Part shown: one piece after another, positions 9,184 to 18,512 of the stretch
How the letters are laid out: every line of letters begins with the position of its first letter
Numbering within the stretch: the stretch's first letter is position 1
Assembly (NCBI GenBank): GCA_965656535.1
Contig: CBFHKX010000007.1
Location: 1-64,000 of the forward strand
Length of the DNA: 64,000 nucleotides
DNA from: Lishizhenia sp965656535
GTDB taxonomy: Bacteria; Bacteroidota; Bacteroidia; Flavobacteriales_D; Crocinitomicaceae
Reading direction: 5' to 3'
The notes under the pieces: generated by a model
What the model was told of the DNA's origin: nothing
The model's input: only the letters and a program-made list of their open reading frames with translations
The model's database searches: none
Made by a program: the position numbers and the translations under genes

Positions 9184-9564
9184 ATGAAAAAAATAATACA
9201 GATACCCAATGCACCTGCACCAATAGGTCCTTACTCACAAGCTATTTTGATTAAAGATACGCTTTATGTATCTGGCCAAATTCCAATTAACCCGAAAACA
9301 GGAGAATTAGTTGACGCTACAATTAAAGACAGTACTAAACAAGTTTTAGAAAATATAAAAGCCCTTGTAGAGACAGCTGACCTTACCCTTAATAATGTTG
9401 TAAAATGTTCCATTTTTCTAAAATCCATGAATAACTTCGAAGAAGTAAATGAAGTCTACGCAACTTACTTTGCAAAAAATGCGCCGGCAAGAGAAACAGT
9501 TCAAGTTGCTAAACTACCGATGGATGTTGAAGTAGAAATTTCTTGTATAGCCGTTAAATTCTAA
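9184..9564 (+). CDS. ridA: RidA family enamine/imine deaminase
   Basis: A 126-residue YjgF/YER057c/UK114 protein at the normal family length. It hydrolyses reactive 2-aminoacrylate-type enamines released by PLP enzymes. It begins with the family opening NAPAPIGPYSQA, contains LYVSGQIPINPKTGEL and the NVVKCSIFLKSMNNFEEVN segment, and ends with the conserved catalytic Arg region (APARETVQVAKLPMDVEVEI). It is divergent from the amidotransferase gene with 50 bp between, and only 3 bp before the following lipoprotein gene, so those may be cotranscribed. Confidence 0.9.
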   Translation: MKKIIQIPNAPAPIGPYSQAILIKDTLYVSGQIPINPKTGELVDATIKDSTKQVLENIKALVETADLTLNNVVKCSIFLKSMNNFEEVNEVYATYFAKNAPARETVQVAKLPMDVEVEISCIAVKF

Positions 9565-9567
9565 ATT

Positions 9568-10083
9568 ATGTATAAAACTAGTTTACTACTTTGTATAGCA
9601 TTTCTTCTTTTTGGTTGCGAAAAACTTACACAGTTTACTTTAGAAGACAATACAAGTGTTATCATTCCTTCTTCTACGGGAATTAATTTGCCCTTTTCTG
9701 TTGGAACACCTGATATGACCAATTCATTTGAGCAAGAATTTGAATCTAATGACACTCGAAAAAAATACATAGAAGAATTTAAACTCACTTCTCTTGTACT
9801 ATCTATTGTAGAACCACCTAATTTTAATTTCTCATTTTTAAAGGATATAGAGATTTTTATTGTTTCTGATGGACTAACAGAGAAACGCATCGCTTATAAA
9901 TTAGACATAGATAATACTGTAGGTTCTACCTTAACTTGCGATATATCCGAAGAGAATCTGGCCGACTACGTTAAAGCAGATAACTTTTCTTTAAAAGTTG
10001 AGGTTGTTACCGACGAGTTATTTTCGCAAGATGTAGAAATCAATATTTTTAGTCAGTACTTTGTAGACGCCAAACTCATATAA
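9568..10083 (+). CDS. small lipoprotein of unknown function
   Basis: A 171-residue protein with a lipoprotein signal (LCIAFLLFGC, Cys17). The rest has alternating hydrophobic residues consistent with a beta-rich periplasmic or surface domain, and no recognised motif. It sits between ridA and a glycosyltransferase with almost no spacing, which suggests cotranscription but gives no function. Confidence 0.65.
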   Translation: MYKTSLLLCIAFLLFGCEKLTQFTLEDNTSVIIPSSTGINLPFSVGTPDMTNSFEQEFESNDTRKKYIEEFKLTSLVLSIVEPPNFNFSFLKDIEIFIVSDGLTEKRIAYKLDIDNTVGSTLTCDISEENLADYVKADNFSLKVEVVTDELFSQDVEINIFSQYFVDAKLI

Positions 10084-10086
10084 ACT

Positions 10087-12051
10087 TTGCAAGAACCCAC
10101 ACTAGATATTTCTGTAATTATAGTAAATTACAACGTTGAGTATTTTTTAGAGCAATGCTTAAATTCAACTTTTAAAGCACTCGAAAAAGTAAACGGCGAA
10201 GTTTATGTTGTGGACAACAACTCAATTGACGGTTCAGTAGAAATGGTAAAGGAGAAATTTCCTGAAGCTATTTTAATTGACAATAAAGAAAACCTTGGTT
10301 TTTCTAAAGCCAACAACCAAGCTATGCGATTAGCTAAAGGTGAATTTGTTTTATTACTCAATCCAGACACTGTTGTAGAAGAAGACACTTTTAGTAAATG
10401 TGTTGAATTTATGAGAAAAAACAGTGATGCTGGTGGTTTAGGTGTACGAATGATAGACGGAAAAGGTAAATTTCTACCCGAATCAAAAAGAGGTTTACCC
10501 ACGCCATCGGTAGCGTTTTATAAGATTTTTGGAATTTCAAGACTCTTTCCAAAATCAAAAAGATTTGGTCAATACCATCTAGGATATCTGCGTGAATTTG
10601 AAACGAACGAAATTGAAATTCTAAGTGGAGCTTTTATGTTAATGTCTAACAAAGCGTTAAGTAAGGTAGGATTATTAGACGAAGACTTTTTTATGTATGG
10701 TGAAGACATCGATTTATCGTACCGCATTAAACTAGGAGGTTTTAAAAACTACTACTTCCCTGAAACGCAAATCATACACTACAAAGGAGAAAGCACAAAG
10801 AAAAGTTCGATAAACTACGTGTTTGTTTTCTACCGAGCAATGGTCATTTTCGCAAAAAAACACTTTAGTCAGAAAAATGCAAAACTCTTCTCCTTTCTAA
10901 TTAACTGTGCAATCTATTTTAGGGCAGGATTAGCTTTATTTACGCGCTTTATAAAAAGAGCAACGCTTTCTGTTATAGACGGAATTATAATTTTCAGCGG
11001 ATTATTTCTACTCACCCAATACTGGAGTAACTCACACATAGAATTTCCTGTTGGCATTCTAAAATTTGCAATTCCTGCTTATGCCCTTACCTGGATGATA
11101 AGTGTATTTTTTAAAGGTGGATATGACACGCCAATAAAACTACTACGTTATCCACTTGGAACCGCAATAGGTACAGCTGTTATTCTGATGGTATATGCTT
11201 TATTACCAAAAGAATATCAATTCTCTCGACTATACATTATACTTGGCGCTTTTTTAGTAACCGGCTACTATTTGATATCTCGACTTGTGTTGCATTTTGT
11301 TATTGGAAAAAAGTTTGATCTTGTTGGAAACAAGAATAAACGCTTCGCTATTGTTGGTTCTGAAAAAGAATCCAAACGCGTATATGAAATTTTAAAACAA
11401 ACCAACCAAAAAGTAGAGAGTGTTGTGTTTGTTGGTGTAGATATAGAAAAAACAAATACACAAATTGGAGTCGTTTCTCAACTGGACCAAATTACATACA
11501 TCGAAAAAATAGAAGAAATAATTTTTTGCGCAAAAGACAATTCTGCAGAGCAAATCATTCGTTGGATGTCGCACCTTGACAGCTCAAAAATGGACTTTAA
11601 AATTGCCCAACCTGATTCTTTATATTTAATTGGAAGTAATAGCGTAGATACATCTGGAGATCTATACGTGGTAGATATCAATGCAATTTCTAAAACAAAA
11701 AACAGAAGAAACAAACGCCTATTTGACTTTAGTCTAGCTGTGCTACTTCTTCTTTTATCTCCTCTTATCATTTGGTTTTTTGATCAAAAAAATCAACTCT
11801 TGAAAAATTTGTTTTCCATTATTTTTGGAACCAAATCCTTTGTAGGTTACTCCAAACTTAAAGCACAAAATAAACGTGCACTTCCACAAATAAAAAACGG
11901 AATATTAACACCCGAATATGGTTGGGAAACAAAACAGCTCATACCAAAAAAAGTTCCTATATATAAGCTCAACTTAATTTACGCGAGAGACTACACCTTA
12001 TACAAAGACATCATAATTCTAAAAAACGCATGGCGACATCTAGATAGATAA
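10087..12051 (+). CDS. GT2 glycosyltransferase fused to a sugar-phosphate-transferase-like membrane region
   Basis: A 654-residue multidomain protein. Residues 8-290 are a GT-A family 2 transferase: ISVIIVNYN, VYVVDNNSIDGS, LLLNPDTVV and a GEDIDLSYR acceptor-side motif. Residues about 295-405 hold several hydrophobic helices. From 420 (FAIVGSEKESKR) a Rossmann-like domain follows, and from about 543 (KRLFDFSLAVLLLLLSPLI) the start of a bacterial sugar transferase (WcaJ/WbaP type), whose catalytic loop is shortened. This looks like a surface-polysaccharide or glycolipid enzyme at the inner membrane. The start is TTG at 10087, the first start-like codon after an in-frame stop; no ATG lies nearby. 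Confidence 0.8.
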   Translation: MQEPTLDISVIIVNYNVEYFLEQCLNSTFKALEKVNGEVYVVDNNSIDGSVEMVKEKFPEAILIDNKENLGFSKANNQAMRLAKGEFVLLLNPDTVVEEDTFSKCVEFMRKNSDAGGLGVRMIDGKGKFLPESKRGLPTPSVAFYKIFGISRLFPKSKRFGQYHLGYLREFETNEIEILSGAFMLMSNKALSKVGLLDEDFFMYGEDIDLSYRIKLGGFKNYYFPETQIIHYKGESTKKSSINYVFVFYRAMVIFAKKHFSQKNAKLFSFLINCAIYFRAGLALFTRFIKRATLSVIDGIIIFSGLFLLTQYWSNSHIEFPVGILKFAIPAYALTWMISVFFKGGYDTPIKLLRYPLGTAIGTAVILMVYALLPKEYQFSRLYIILGAFLVTGYYLISRLVLHFVIGKKFDLVGNKNKRFAIVGSEKESKRVYEILKQTNQKVESVVFVGVDIEKTNTQIGVVSQLDQITYIEKIEEIIFCAKDNSAEQIIRWMSHLDSSKMDFKIAQPDSLYLIGSNSVDTSGDLYVVDINAISKTKNRRNKRLFDFSLAVLLLLLSPLIIWFFDQKNQLLKNLFSIIFGTKSFVGYSKLKAQNKRALPQIKNGILTPEYGWETKQLIPKKVPIYKLNLIYARDYTLYKDIIILKNAWRHLDR

Positions 12052-12064
12052 TCTGTCAAAAACC

Positions 12065-12095
12065 CTTGATGAAACCGAAATTTAGCTTATTTTTG
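12065..12095 (+). promoter_or_regulatory. promoter of the E2 gene
   Basis: TTG at 12065-12067 is followed after 20 bp by TATTTTTG at 12088-12095, matching the Bacteroidota TTG-N20-TAnnTTTG promoter. It lies 36 bp before the E2 start codon. Confidence 0.6.
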
Positions 12096-12131
12096 TGCCT
12101 CGAAATAAGACAAAACTTATACTAATTATAT

Positions 12132-13493
12132 ATGGCGCAGGTAGAAATTCGTCTTCCTAAAATGGGAGAAAGTGTAACAGAAGCAACCATTACAAACTGG
12201 TTAAAAGAAGTTGGAGACACTGTAGAAATGGATGAGCCTTTGGTAGAAGTTGCTACAGATAAAGTAGACAACGAGCTACCGTCAGAAGCTGAAGGTACCT
12301 TGATAGAAATCCGTTTTCAAAAAGATGAGGTAGCACAAGTTGGAGATGTAATTGCTGTAATTTCTACTGATGGCGGAGAAGTTCCAGCTGCGAAAGTAGA
12401 TACAACAGCTACAACTGAAGAACCTAAAGCAGTCGAAACGGCTATGAAAGCTGTAAATGATGCTGTAGAGATGGTGGCAGGAGCTGAGATAGATAAAAAT
12501 GGTCCTAGCGGAAAATTCTATTCACCACTTGTAAGAAACATAGCTTCAGCGGAAGGAATTTCTATGAACCAGCTAGAAACTATAGAAGGAACTGGTTTAG
12601 CAGGTCGAGTTACCAAGAAAGATATTTTTGCTTATTTAGAAAACCGTGGAGCTTCTCCAGAAAAAGTCAGCACTCCAGTAGTTAAGGAAAATACTTCTGC
12701 TCCTAAAACGACTGCACCTGTTACAAACGTTTCTAACACGAATTTCTTATCAAATATTAAACCGGCAAATGTTCCGGCAATGGAAGGTGATGAGATTATT
12801 GAAATGGACAGAATGCGTAAACTGATCGCAGACCACATGGTTATGTCTAAGCATGTTTCACCTCACGTTACTTCATTTGTAGAAGCAGATGTAACAAACA
12901 TTTGGAATTGGAGAAACAAAATCAAAGCGGAGTTTAAAAAGAGAGAAGGCGAAAACATTACGTTTACTCCTATTTTTATGGAAGCTGTAGTAAAAGCAAT
13001 TAAAGATTTTCCGAACATTAATGTATGTGTAGACGGAGATAAAATTATTAAAAGGAAAGATATCAATTTAGGGATGGCAACAGCTCTTCCTTCTGGAAAC
13101 TTAATTGTTCCTGTTATTAAAAAGGCAGATAGATATAACCTTACAGGGTTGACGAAAGCTGTCAACGAACTTGCCAATAGTGCAAGAGACAACAAGCTTA
13201 AACCAGAAGATATCCAAGGTGGAACATACACAGTAACAAATGTGGGTACATTTGGTAACGTTATGGGTACTCCAATCATCAATCAACCTCAGGTAGCGAT
13301 TTTAGCATTAGGAGCGATTAGAAAAGTACCAGCAGTTATAGAAACACCAGAAGGAGATTTTATCGGTATCCGTTATAAGATGTTTTTATCTCATTCTTAT
13401 GATCACAGAGTGGTTGATGGAGCATTAGGTGGGATGTTTGTAAAGCGTGTTGCAGAATATCTTGAGCAGTTTGATCCGAACAAAGAATTTTAG
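12132..13493 (+). CDS. dihydrolipoamide acyltransferase (E2) of a 2-oxoacid dehydrogenase complex
   Basis: A 453-residue E2 component. The lipoyl domain is residues 1-78 with the lipoylated Lys44 in ATDKVDNE; a mobile linker leads to the peripheral subunit-binding domain at about 131-170 (SPLVRNIASAEG to GRVTKKDI). The catalytic domain follows, ending with HRVVDGALGG, where His425 and Asp429 are the active-site pair. It transfers acyl groups from E1 to CoA. A single lipoyl domain and the sequence style suit a branched-chain or pyruvate-type complex; E1 and E3 are not adjacent, so the substrate is undecided. It has its own promoter and a strong terminator. Confidence 0.88.
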   Translation: MAQVEIRLPKMGESVTEATITNWLKEVGDTVEMDEPLVEVATDKVDNELPSEAEGTLIEIRFQKDEVAQVGDVIAVISTDGGEVPAAKVDTTATTEEPKAVETAMKAVNDAVEMVAGAEIDKNGPSGKFYSPLVRNIASAEGISMNQLETIEGTGLAGRVTKKDIFAYLENRGASPEKVSTPVVKENTSAPKTTAPVTNVSNTNFLSNIKPANVPAMEGDEIIEMDRMRKLIADHMVMSKHVSPHVTSFVEADVTNIWNWRNKIKAEFKKREGENITFTPIFMEAVVKAIKDFPNINVCVDGDKIIKRKDINLGMATALPSGNLIVPVIKKADRYNLTGLTKAVNELANSARDNKLKPEDIQGGTYTVTNVGTFGNVMGTPIINQPQVAILALGAIRKVPAVIETPEGDFIGIRYKMFLSHSYDHRVVDGALGGMFVKRVAEYLEQFDPNKEF

Positions 13494-13519
13494 CTGTAAC
13501 TAAAAGATTAATAATACGT

Positions 13520-13552
13520 ATCCCACATAGTCCTTATATGTGGGATTTTTTT
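13520..13552 (+). terminator. intrinsic terminator after the E2 gene
   Basis: Perfect 10-bp arms ATCCCACATA (13520-13529) and TATGTGGGAT (13537-13546), 7-nt loop, then a T-run. It ends 11 bp before the start of the next gene, which rules out the longer start at 13540 for that gene. Confidence 0.85.
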
Positions 13553-13563
13553 ATTTTTGCTGT

Positions 13564-16047
13564 ATGAAATACTTACTACTTTTCATTTTATTTGTTTCGA
13601 GCTTCGTATCATTTTCACAAGTTACACAAACAGAGCTTAACGAGTATATAAAAAATGCTTCTGAAAAAGAACTTGTAACTAAGAACTTTGAGTTCTTAAA
13701 TGCAGGTAATTACTTTTATGCGCTGCAAGTATCTGAAAAATTACTTTCTTATCAGCCCGAAAGTGCAAACTATAACTACAGACATGGATTTGCACTGTTA
13801 AATTCTCAATCTGACTTTACAAAACCAAAACCTTATTTAGAAAAAGCTGGAAGTAACATTGAAAAGAATTTCGATGCATTTTCAACCAAAGAGAAAGGTG
13901 CTCCGGTCGACGCCATTTTTCACCTAGCTCGATGCTTACATCTAGACGAACAACTTAGTTTGGCAAAAGCTAAATACCTAGAATTTATAGATCGTGCTCA
14001 GAAAGGAAGTGAATTAATTCCTTTAGCAAACCTGGCATTATCTCATATTGAAGTTGCCAATAAAATAATTAAATTGCCAAAAAACTACGAACTAAAAAAC
14101 CTTACAGAAGTAATTAACCATGATGGACCTGATTACTCTGCAGTTGTATCTTTAGATGGTACAGCGCTTTACTTCACTTCTCGACGTTTAAGAGCTGATA
14201 GTTCTAATTATAAAATAGAAAACAGAGAGTTCAACACTAATCAGTATTTAGAAGACATTTATGTATCCTTTACCGACTTTGACGGAGAGTGGGACGAACC
14301 TGTAATGCTCGAATTCTGTGAACCAGACAAAAATGAAGCTACAGTTGCAGTTTCTGCAGATGAAAGACGTGTCTATATTTTTAAAGACACTGAAGGGAAT
14401 GGAGATATATTTTATTCAGACTTCTCTTCCAACCGTTTTCAAAAAGTAAAACACCTAGACAACGAAAATATTAATTCTGACGCATGGGAACCTCATATTA
14501 CAGTTACTCCAGATGGACAACAAATGTACTTCTCTTCTAACAGAGAAGGTGGTTTTGGAGGTAGAGACATTTATAGAATGGTAAAATTGCCAAATGGCCA
14601 ATGGTCAGAACCAATGAACCTAGGGCCTGAAATCAATGGTCCGTGGGACGAAGATTCTCCTTTTATAGCTGTTGATAATAAAACACTTTATTTTGCCAGT
14701 AATGGAGAAAAATCAATGGGTGGTTTTGATATTTTTATTTCTGTTCGTGACGAGAACAACAATTGGAGTAACCCGATTAACCTTGGAACACCACTAAATT
14801 CTACAGGAGATGATCTATATTACACCACTACAATGGACGGGTTAACAGGTTATCTAACTTCGTTTCGGAAAGATGGAGTTGGAGAAAAAGATATTTATGA
14901 AATAAAAAATGATTATCTAGGATTAGAGAATATAGCAGTTCTAAAAGGAGAAATTGAAGCTATTAATGGCGACCTGCCCGAAGATGTTGCCGTTACAGTG
15001 AGATGCTTAAATTGCGGAGATTCTTATGATAAAACTGTATTCCCTAGATTACGTGATGGGGTATTTTTTAGTTCTTTAGATCCTTGTAGAGACTATGAAC
15101 TTATTTTCCACTACAATGATGGTAAAACAGAATTTCATAGAGAAACGGTTTCTACGGATTGTGACTTAAAATACGATGAAATTTACAGACACATGTTGTT
15201 AGATATTCCTACAATGACTGCAGTGAAAGAAAAAGACAAAATTTCTAAGTATTGCCCTATTGCTTTTAAGCACTACTTCGGATACAATAAAAATTTACTG
15301 GAAACCAACTCTGGAGAATTAAAGTCATTTTTAGATACAATCGAAGCCCAATTTAATTCGGGAAGAACTTCAATTGAACTAAACATAGCTTCTTCTGCTT
15401 CTTCTGTTCCCACGCGTACTTTTTCAAATAACGAAGAGCTAGCACAAATCAGGGCAACGAAATTAAAAAATGCACTGGTCAATTATTTTGCTACAAAACC
15501 TTATAAAGATTCGGTAGAAATAATTATTCAAAGTTTTTCTGTAAATGGCCCTAAATATAAATATGGAACAAGTGATCGACTTGATTTATACGGTCCATAT
15601 CAATTTGTTGCCTTACAAAGCACGGCTTATAATTGTTTAGAGGAAGCTCCACTACTCAACTCAAAGGACAAAGAACTAGAGGGTAAAATAGAATTAGAAA
15701 AAAATCTGACAGTGATTACATCTACTGACGGTGTAGAAGCATTTACGGAGAAAGCTATAGATGTTGAAACTGCATTAAATCAAGCTGCTAGAGAAACCTT
15801 TTTATCCACTCCATACACCTATAACATTGTAACAGGAGCATTTAGAAGAGCGGACTATGCAGAAGGAATGGTAGCTCAATTAAAGGCCAGAGGGTTTGAA
15901 AATGCAGCAATTATTGGTAAAAAAGACGCACTTTGGATTGTTTCGGCAGGAGGTGAAAACACACTTTCAGATGCTGAAAAACTGCTTTTAGGAGTACAAG
16001 AAAAAGCCACAGATAAAGCTTATATCTTTAATAAGCGTGAAAAATAA
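13564..16047 (+). CDS. TPR-PD40 outer-membrane-associated protein with OmpA-like and SPOR-like ends
   Basis: An 827-residue exported protein. I start it at ATG 13564, which gives a clean signal peptide (MKYLLLFILFVSSFVSFSQ); the upstream eight codons lie in a terminator. Order of parts: N-terminal TPR-like helices (about 20-160), a beta-propeller of PD40 repeats (YFSSNREGGFGGRDIYRM, LYFASNGEKSMGGFDIF) to about 455, a carboxypeptidase-regulatory-like beta domain (about 465-540), a diverged OmpA-like domain (about 560-700) and a C-terminal SPOR-like module (GAFRRADYAEGMVAQLKARG). The layout recalls PorE-type envelope proteins of the type IX secretion apparatus, but the extra SPOR-like end suggests a peptidoglycan-linked role of its own. 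Function is inferred. Confidence 0.75.
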   Translation: MKYLLLFILFVSSFVSFSQVTQTELNEYIKNASEKELVTKNFEFLNAGNYFYALQVSEKLLSYQPESANYNYRHGFALLNSQSDFTKPKPYLEKAGSNIEKNFDAFSTKEKGAPVDAIFHLARCLHLDEQLSLAKAKYLEFIDRAQKGSELIPLANLALSHIEVANKIIKLPKNYELKNLTEVINHDGPDYSAVVSLDGTALYFTSRRLRADSSNYKIENREFNTNQYLEDIYVSFTDFDGEWDEPVMLEFCEPDKNEATVAVSADERRVYIFKDTEGNGDIFYSDFSSNRFQKVKHLDNENINSDAWEPHITVTPDGQQMYFSSNREGGFGGRDIYRMVKLPNGQWSEPMNLGPEINGPWDEDSPFIAVDNKTLYFASNGEKSMGGFDIFISVRDENNNWSNPINLGTPLNSTGDDLYYTTTMDGLTGYLTSFRKDGVGEKDIYEIKNDYLGLENIAVLKGEIEAINGDLPEDVAVTVRCLNCGDSYDKTVFPRLRDGVFFSSLDPCRDYELIFHYNDGKTEFHRETVSTDCDLKYDEIYRHMLLDIPTMTAVKEKDKISKYCPIAFKHYFGYNKNLLETNSGELKSFLDTIEAQFNSGRTSIELNIASSASSVPTRTFSNNEELAQIRATKLKNALVNYFATKPYKDSVEIIIQSFSVNGPKYKYGTSDRLDLYGPYQFVALQSTAYNCLEEAPLLNSKDKELEGKIELEKNLTVITSTDGVEAFTEKAIDVETALNQAARETFLSTPYTYNIVTGAFRRADYAEGMVAQLKARGFENAAIIGKKDALWIVSAGGENTLSDAEKLLLGVQEKATDKAYIFNKREK

Positions 16048-16066
16048 ATAACTATTACTAACTTTG

Positions 16067-16098
16067 AAACGGGTGTGAATTTTCATACCCGTTTTTTT
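16067..16098 (+). terminator. intrinsic terminator after the PD40 gene
   Basis: Arms AAACGGGT and ACCCGTTT extended inward by GTGAA/TTCAT with one G-U pair, small loop, then TTTTTTT. It ends about 10 bp before the exonuclease ATG. Confidence 0.8.
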
Positions 16099-16108
16099 AT
16101 ATCATATC

Positions 16109-16984
16109 ATGAAGTTAAACATCACCCAGCCCATTGCATTTTTTGATTTAGAAACTACCGGAGTAAATGTTACTTCGGATAGAATAGTTGAAATTTGTAT
16201 AATAAAGGTACATCCAGACGGTAAAGAAGAGAAATTAATTGAAAGAATAAACCCGCAAATAGAAATTCCGAAAGAATCTAGTGAAGTACATGGGATTTAT
16301 CAAAAAGACATAGAAAATTGTCCTACTTTTTCGCAAAAAGCAAAAGAAATTGCAGCTTTTATTGGCAATTCAGATTTAGCTGGGTATAACTCTAATAAGT
16401 TTGACGTTCCAGTATTAGCAGAAGAATTCTTGCGTGCCGAAAAAGAATTAGGTGAGAAAGTGGACTTTAATATGTCTGAAAGAAGATTTGTGGATGTTCA
16501 AAATATATTTCACAAGATGGAGCAAAGAACTTTAGTTGCTGCGTATAAATTTTATTGTCAAAAAGACCTAACAAACGCACACAGTGCAGAAGCAGACGTA
16601 ATTGCAACTTACGAAGTTTTAAAAGCCCAAGTAGAAAAATACGATGAAATTGAAAACAATGTTGATTTTTTATCTGAATTTAGTAGACAAGGAAATAGTA
16701 AAGCGGATTTTGCAGGAAGATTAGCGTTTGATGAAAATGGAAAGATCTGTTATAATTTTGGTAAGCATAAAGGTAAAACCGTAGAGCATGTAGCCAAAAC
16801 AGAAGCTGGATACTACGGTTGGATGATGACGAGTGACTTTCCTCTTTATACTAAAAAAGTATTAAAAGATGAAATGGAAAAAATCAAGCTGAAAAATGCA
16901 GAAAACAAAGTACTTCGTAAGCAAAAAGAAGAAGAAAAACTTGTTTCTAAATTAGACGCGCTGAAATCTAAATTCGGAAAATAA
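16109..16984 (+). CDS. DnaQ-like DEDDh 3'-5' exonuclease
   Basis: A 291-residue protein. The exonuclease core is residues 8-175: ExoI FFDLETTGV with the metal-binding Asp and Glu, ExoII around YNSNKFDVPVL, and ExoIII with the HSAEADVIATYEV His and Asp of the DEDDh class. A second part (about 205-255, KICYNFGKHKGKTVEHV to GWMMTSDFP) resembles the DUF3820-type module found behind such nucleases in Bacteroidota; the end is a charged helix. It may be a polymerase III epsilon-like proofreader or a stand-alone repair nuclease. It has its own start between a terminator and the FAH-family gene 6 bp downstream. Confidence 0.85.
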   Translation: MKLNITQPIAFFDLETTGVNVTSDRIVEICIIKVHPDGKEEKLIERINPQIEIPKESSEVHGIYQKDIENCPTFSQKAKEIAAFIGNSDLAGYNSNKFDVPVLAEEFLRAEKELGEKVDFNMSERRFVDVQNIFHKMEQRTLVAAYKFYCQKDLTNAHSAEADVIATYEVLKAQVEKYDEIENNVDFLSEFSRQGNSKADFAGRLAFDENGKICYNFGKHKGKTVEHVAKTEAGYYGWMMTSDFPLYTKKVLKDEMEKIKLKNAENKVLRKQKEEEKLVSKLDALKSKFGK

Positions 16985-16990
16985 ATTTTT

Positions 16991-17602
16991 ATGAAAATTA
17001 TTTGTATCGGTCGAAACTACGCAAATCATGCCAAGGAAATGAATGCAGAAGTGCCAAAAGCTCCTGTTTTTTTCATGAAGCCTGATACGGCAATATTACC
17101 GAAAAGAAACCCATTCTATATACCTGATTTCACGAAAGATCTTCATTACGAGTGTGAACTAGTAGTGAAAATACAAAAATTAGGCAAAAATATTGCTGAA
17201 AGATATGCACATGAATATTATACTGAAATTGGTTTAGGTATTGATTTTACTGCACGTGATTTACAACAAGAATGTAAAAAGAAAGGCCTACCATGGGAAA
17301 TTGCCAAAAGCTTTGAACACAGTGCTCCATTAGGAGAAAAATGGATCAACAAGAAAGAGCTAGAATTAAATAATCTCAATTTTCATCTCAAAAAAAATGG
17401 AACAATAGTTCAAGTTGGAAATACAGCTGATATGCTATTTTCTATTGACAAAATAATCGCATATATCTCCAAATTTATGACCCTAAAAATTGGAGATTTA
17501 ATTTTCACAGGAACACCTGAAGGTGTTGGTCCCGTTGCCATAGGAGACAATTTAGAAGGATTTATAGAAAATCAAAAAATTCTAGACCTCCGAGTAAAGT
17601 AA
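16991..17602 (+). CDS. fumarylacetoacetate hydrolase family protein
   Basis: A 203-residue single-domain FAH-fold enzyme. Metal-binding acidic residues appear in HYECELVVKI and GLGIDFTARDLQ, and the closing signature is FTGTPEGVGPV. Family members hydrolyse or decarboxylate beta-keto acids, for example acylpyruvates or oxaloacetate; the short YcgM-like form usually acts on acylpyruvates or oxaloacetate. It follows the exonuclease by 6 bp, so the two may share a transcript, and precedes HMG-CoA lyase. The exact substrate is unknown. Confidence 0.85.
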   Translation: MKIICIGRNYANHAKEMNAEVPKAPVFFMKPDTAILPKRNPFYIPDFTKDLHYECELVVKIQKLGKNIAERYAHEYYTEIGLGIDFTARDLQQECKKKGLPWEIAKSFEHSAPLGEKWINKKELELNNLNFHLKKNGTIVQVGNTADMLFSIDKIIAYISKFMTLKIGDLIFTGTPEGVGPVAIGDNLEGFIENQKILDLRVK

Positions 17603-17650
17603 ATTCAAAAAATCATTGTATTTTAAGCATTAGAAAACTCAAATAATAAA

Positions 17651-18511
17651 ATGACAGATTTACAAATTACAGAATGCCCAAGAGATGCAATGCAGGGCTT
17701 ACATGATTTTATACCTACAGAAATTAAGATTAACTATATCAACCAATTATTAAAGGTTGGCTTTGATACAATTGATTTTGGCAGCTTTGTTTCGCCTAAG
17801 GCTATCCCTCAAATGAAAGACACTGCAAAAGTTTTACGAGGACTAGATCTTAGCGTAGCTAAAAGCAGACTTTTGGCAATTGTAGCAAACGAACGTGGAG
17901 CACAAGACGCATCTTTTTACGATGAAATACACTTTTTAGGTTATCCATTTTCAGTTTCTGAAACATTTCAAAAAAGAAATACAAATGCTTCTATCGACCA
18001 GAGTTTGGGTAGACTAGAAAAAATAGTAGACATCTGTTCAAAAACACATAAAGAACTTGTTGTTTACTTAAGTATGGGATTTGGAAATCCTTACGGAGAC
18101 CTTTGGTCGCCAGATATTGTAGCAAAATGGTCTGAAAGATTGAACAAAGAGCTCGGAATTACGCATCTTGCATTGTCTGATACAATTGGTGCTTCAACAC
18201 CAAAAACGATAAACGCATTGTTTTCTACCCTAATTCCAGAATTACCTCAAGTAAACTTTGGAGCCCACCTTCATTCTACACCGAGCACAATTGAAGAAAA
18301 AGTAGAAGCTGCGTACCTTTCTGGATGCAGAAAGTTTGATGGAGCATTAAAAGGGTTTGGTGGTTGTCCTATGGCAAAAGATGATTTAACCGGCAACATG
18401 CCAACAGAGCAAATGTTACAATGGTTTAAAACGAATGATATTGAAACAGGTTTAAACTTAAACGAATTGGAACAAAGTTTGCTACTAACACAAAAAACAT
18501 TTCCCGTATAA
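17651..18511 (+). CDS. hydroxymethylglutaryl-CoA lyase
   Basis: A 286-residue TIM-barrel enzyme cleaving HMG-CoA to acetyl-CoA and acetoacetate, the last step of leucine breakdown. The N-terminal ECPRDAMQG carries the catalytic Arg and metal Asp, GAHLHST the metal His, and the flexible loop FGGCPMAKDDLTGNMPTE the catalytic Cys. The length is normal. A short AT-rich gap separates it from the FAH gene; the next gene follows after one base. No other leucine-pathway gene is in the window. Confidence 0.85.
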   Translation: MTDLQITECPRDAMQGLHDFIPTEIKINYINQLLKVGFDTIDFGSFVSPKAIPQMKDTAKVLRGLDLSVAKSRLLAIVANERGAQDASFYDEIHFLGYPFSVSETFQKRNTNASIDQSLGRLEKIVDICSKTHKELVVYLSMGFGNPYGDLWSPDIVAKWSERLNKELGITHLALSDTIGASTPKTINALFSTLIPELPQVNFGAHLHSTPSTIEEKVEAAYLSGCRKFDGALKGFGGCPMAKDDLTGNMPTEQMLQWFKTNDIETGLNLNELEQSLLLTQKTFPV

Positions 18512-18512
18512 C

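Noticed and set aside
9134..9238. Longer amidotransferase start (35 more residues)
   Set aside because: The extension would run backwards into ridA and across the divergent promoter; the conserved fold starts right at the TTG.
10203..11771. Minus-strand open frames inside the glycosyltransferase gene
   Set aside because: They are antisense shadows of a well-supported coding frame and show no motif or start signal.
12632..13286. Minus-strand open frames inside the E2 gene
   Set aside because: Antisense shadows; the plus frame has all E2 active-site motifs.
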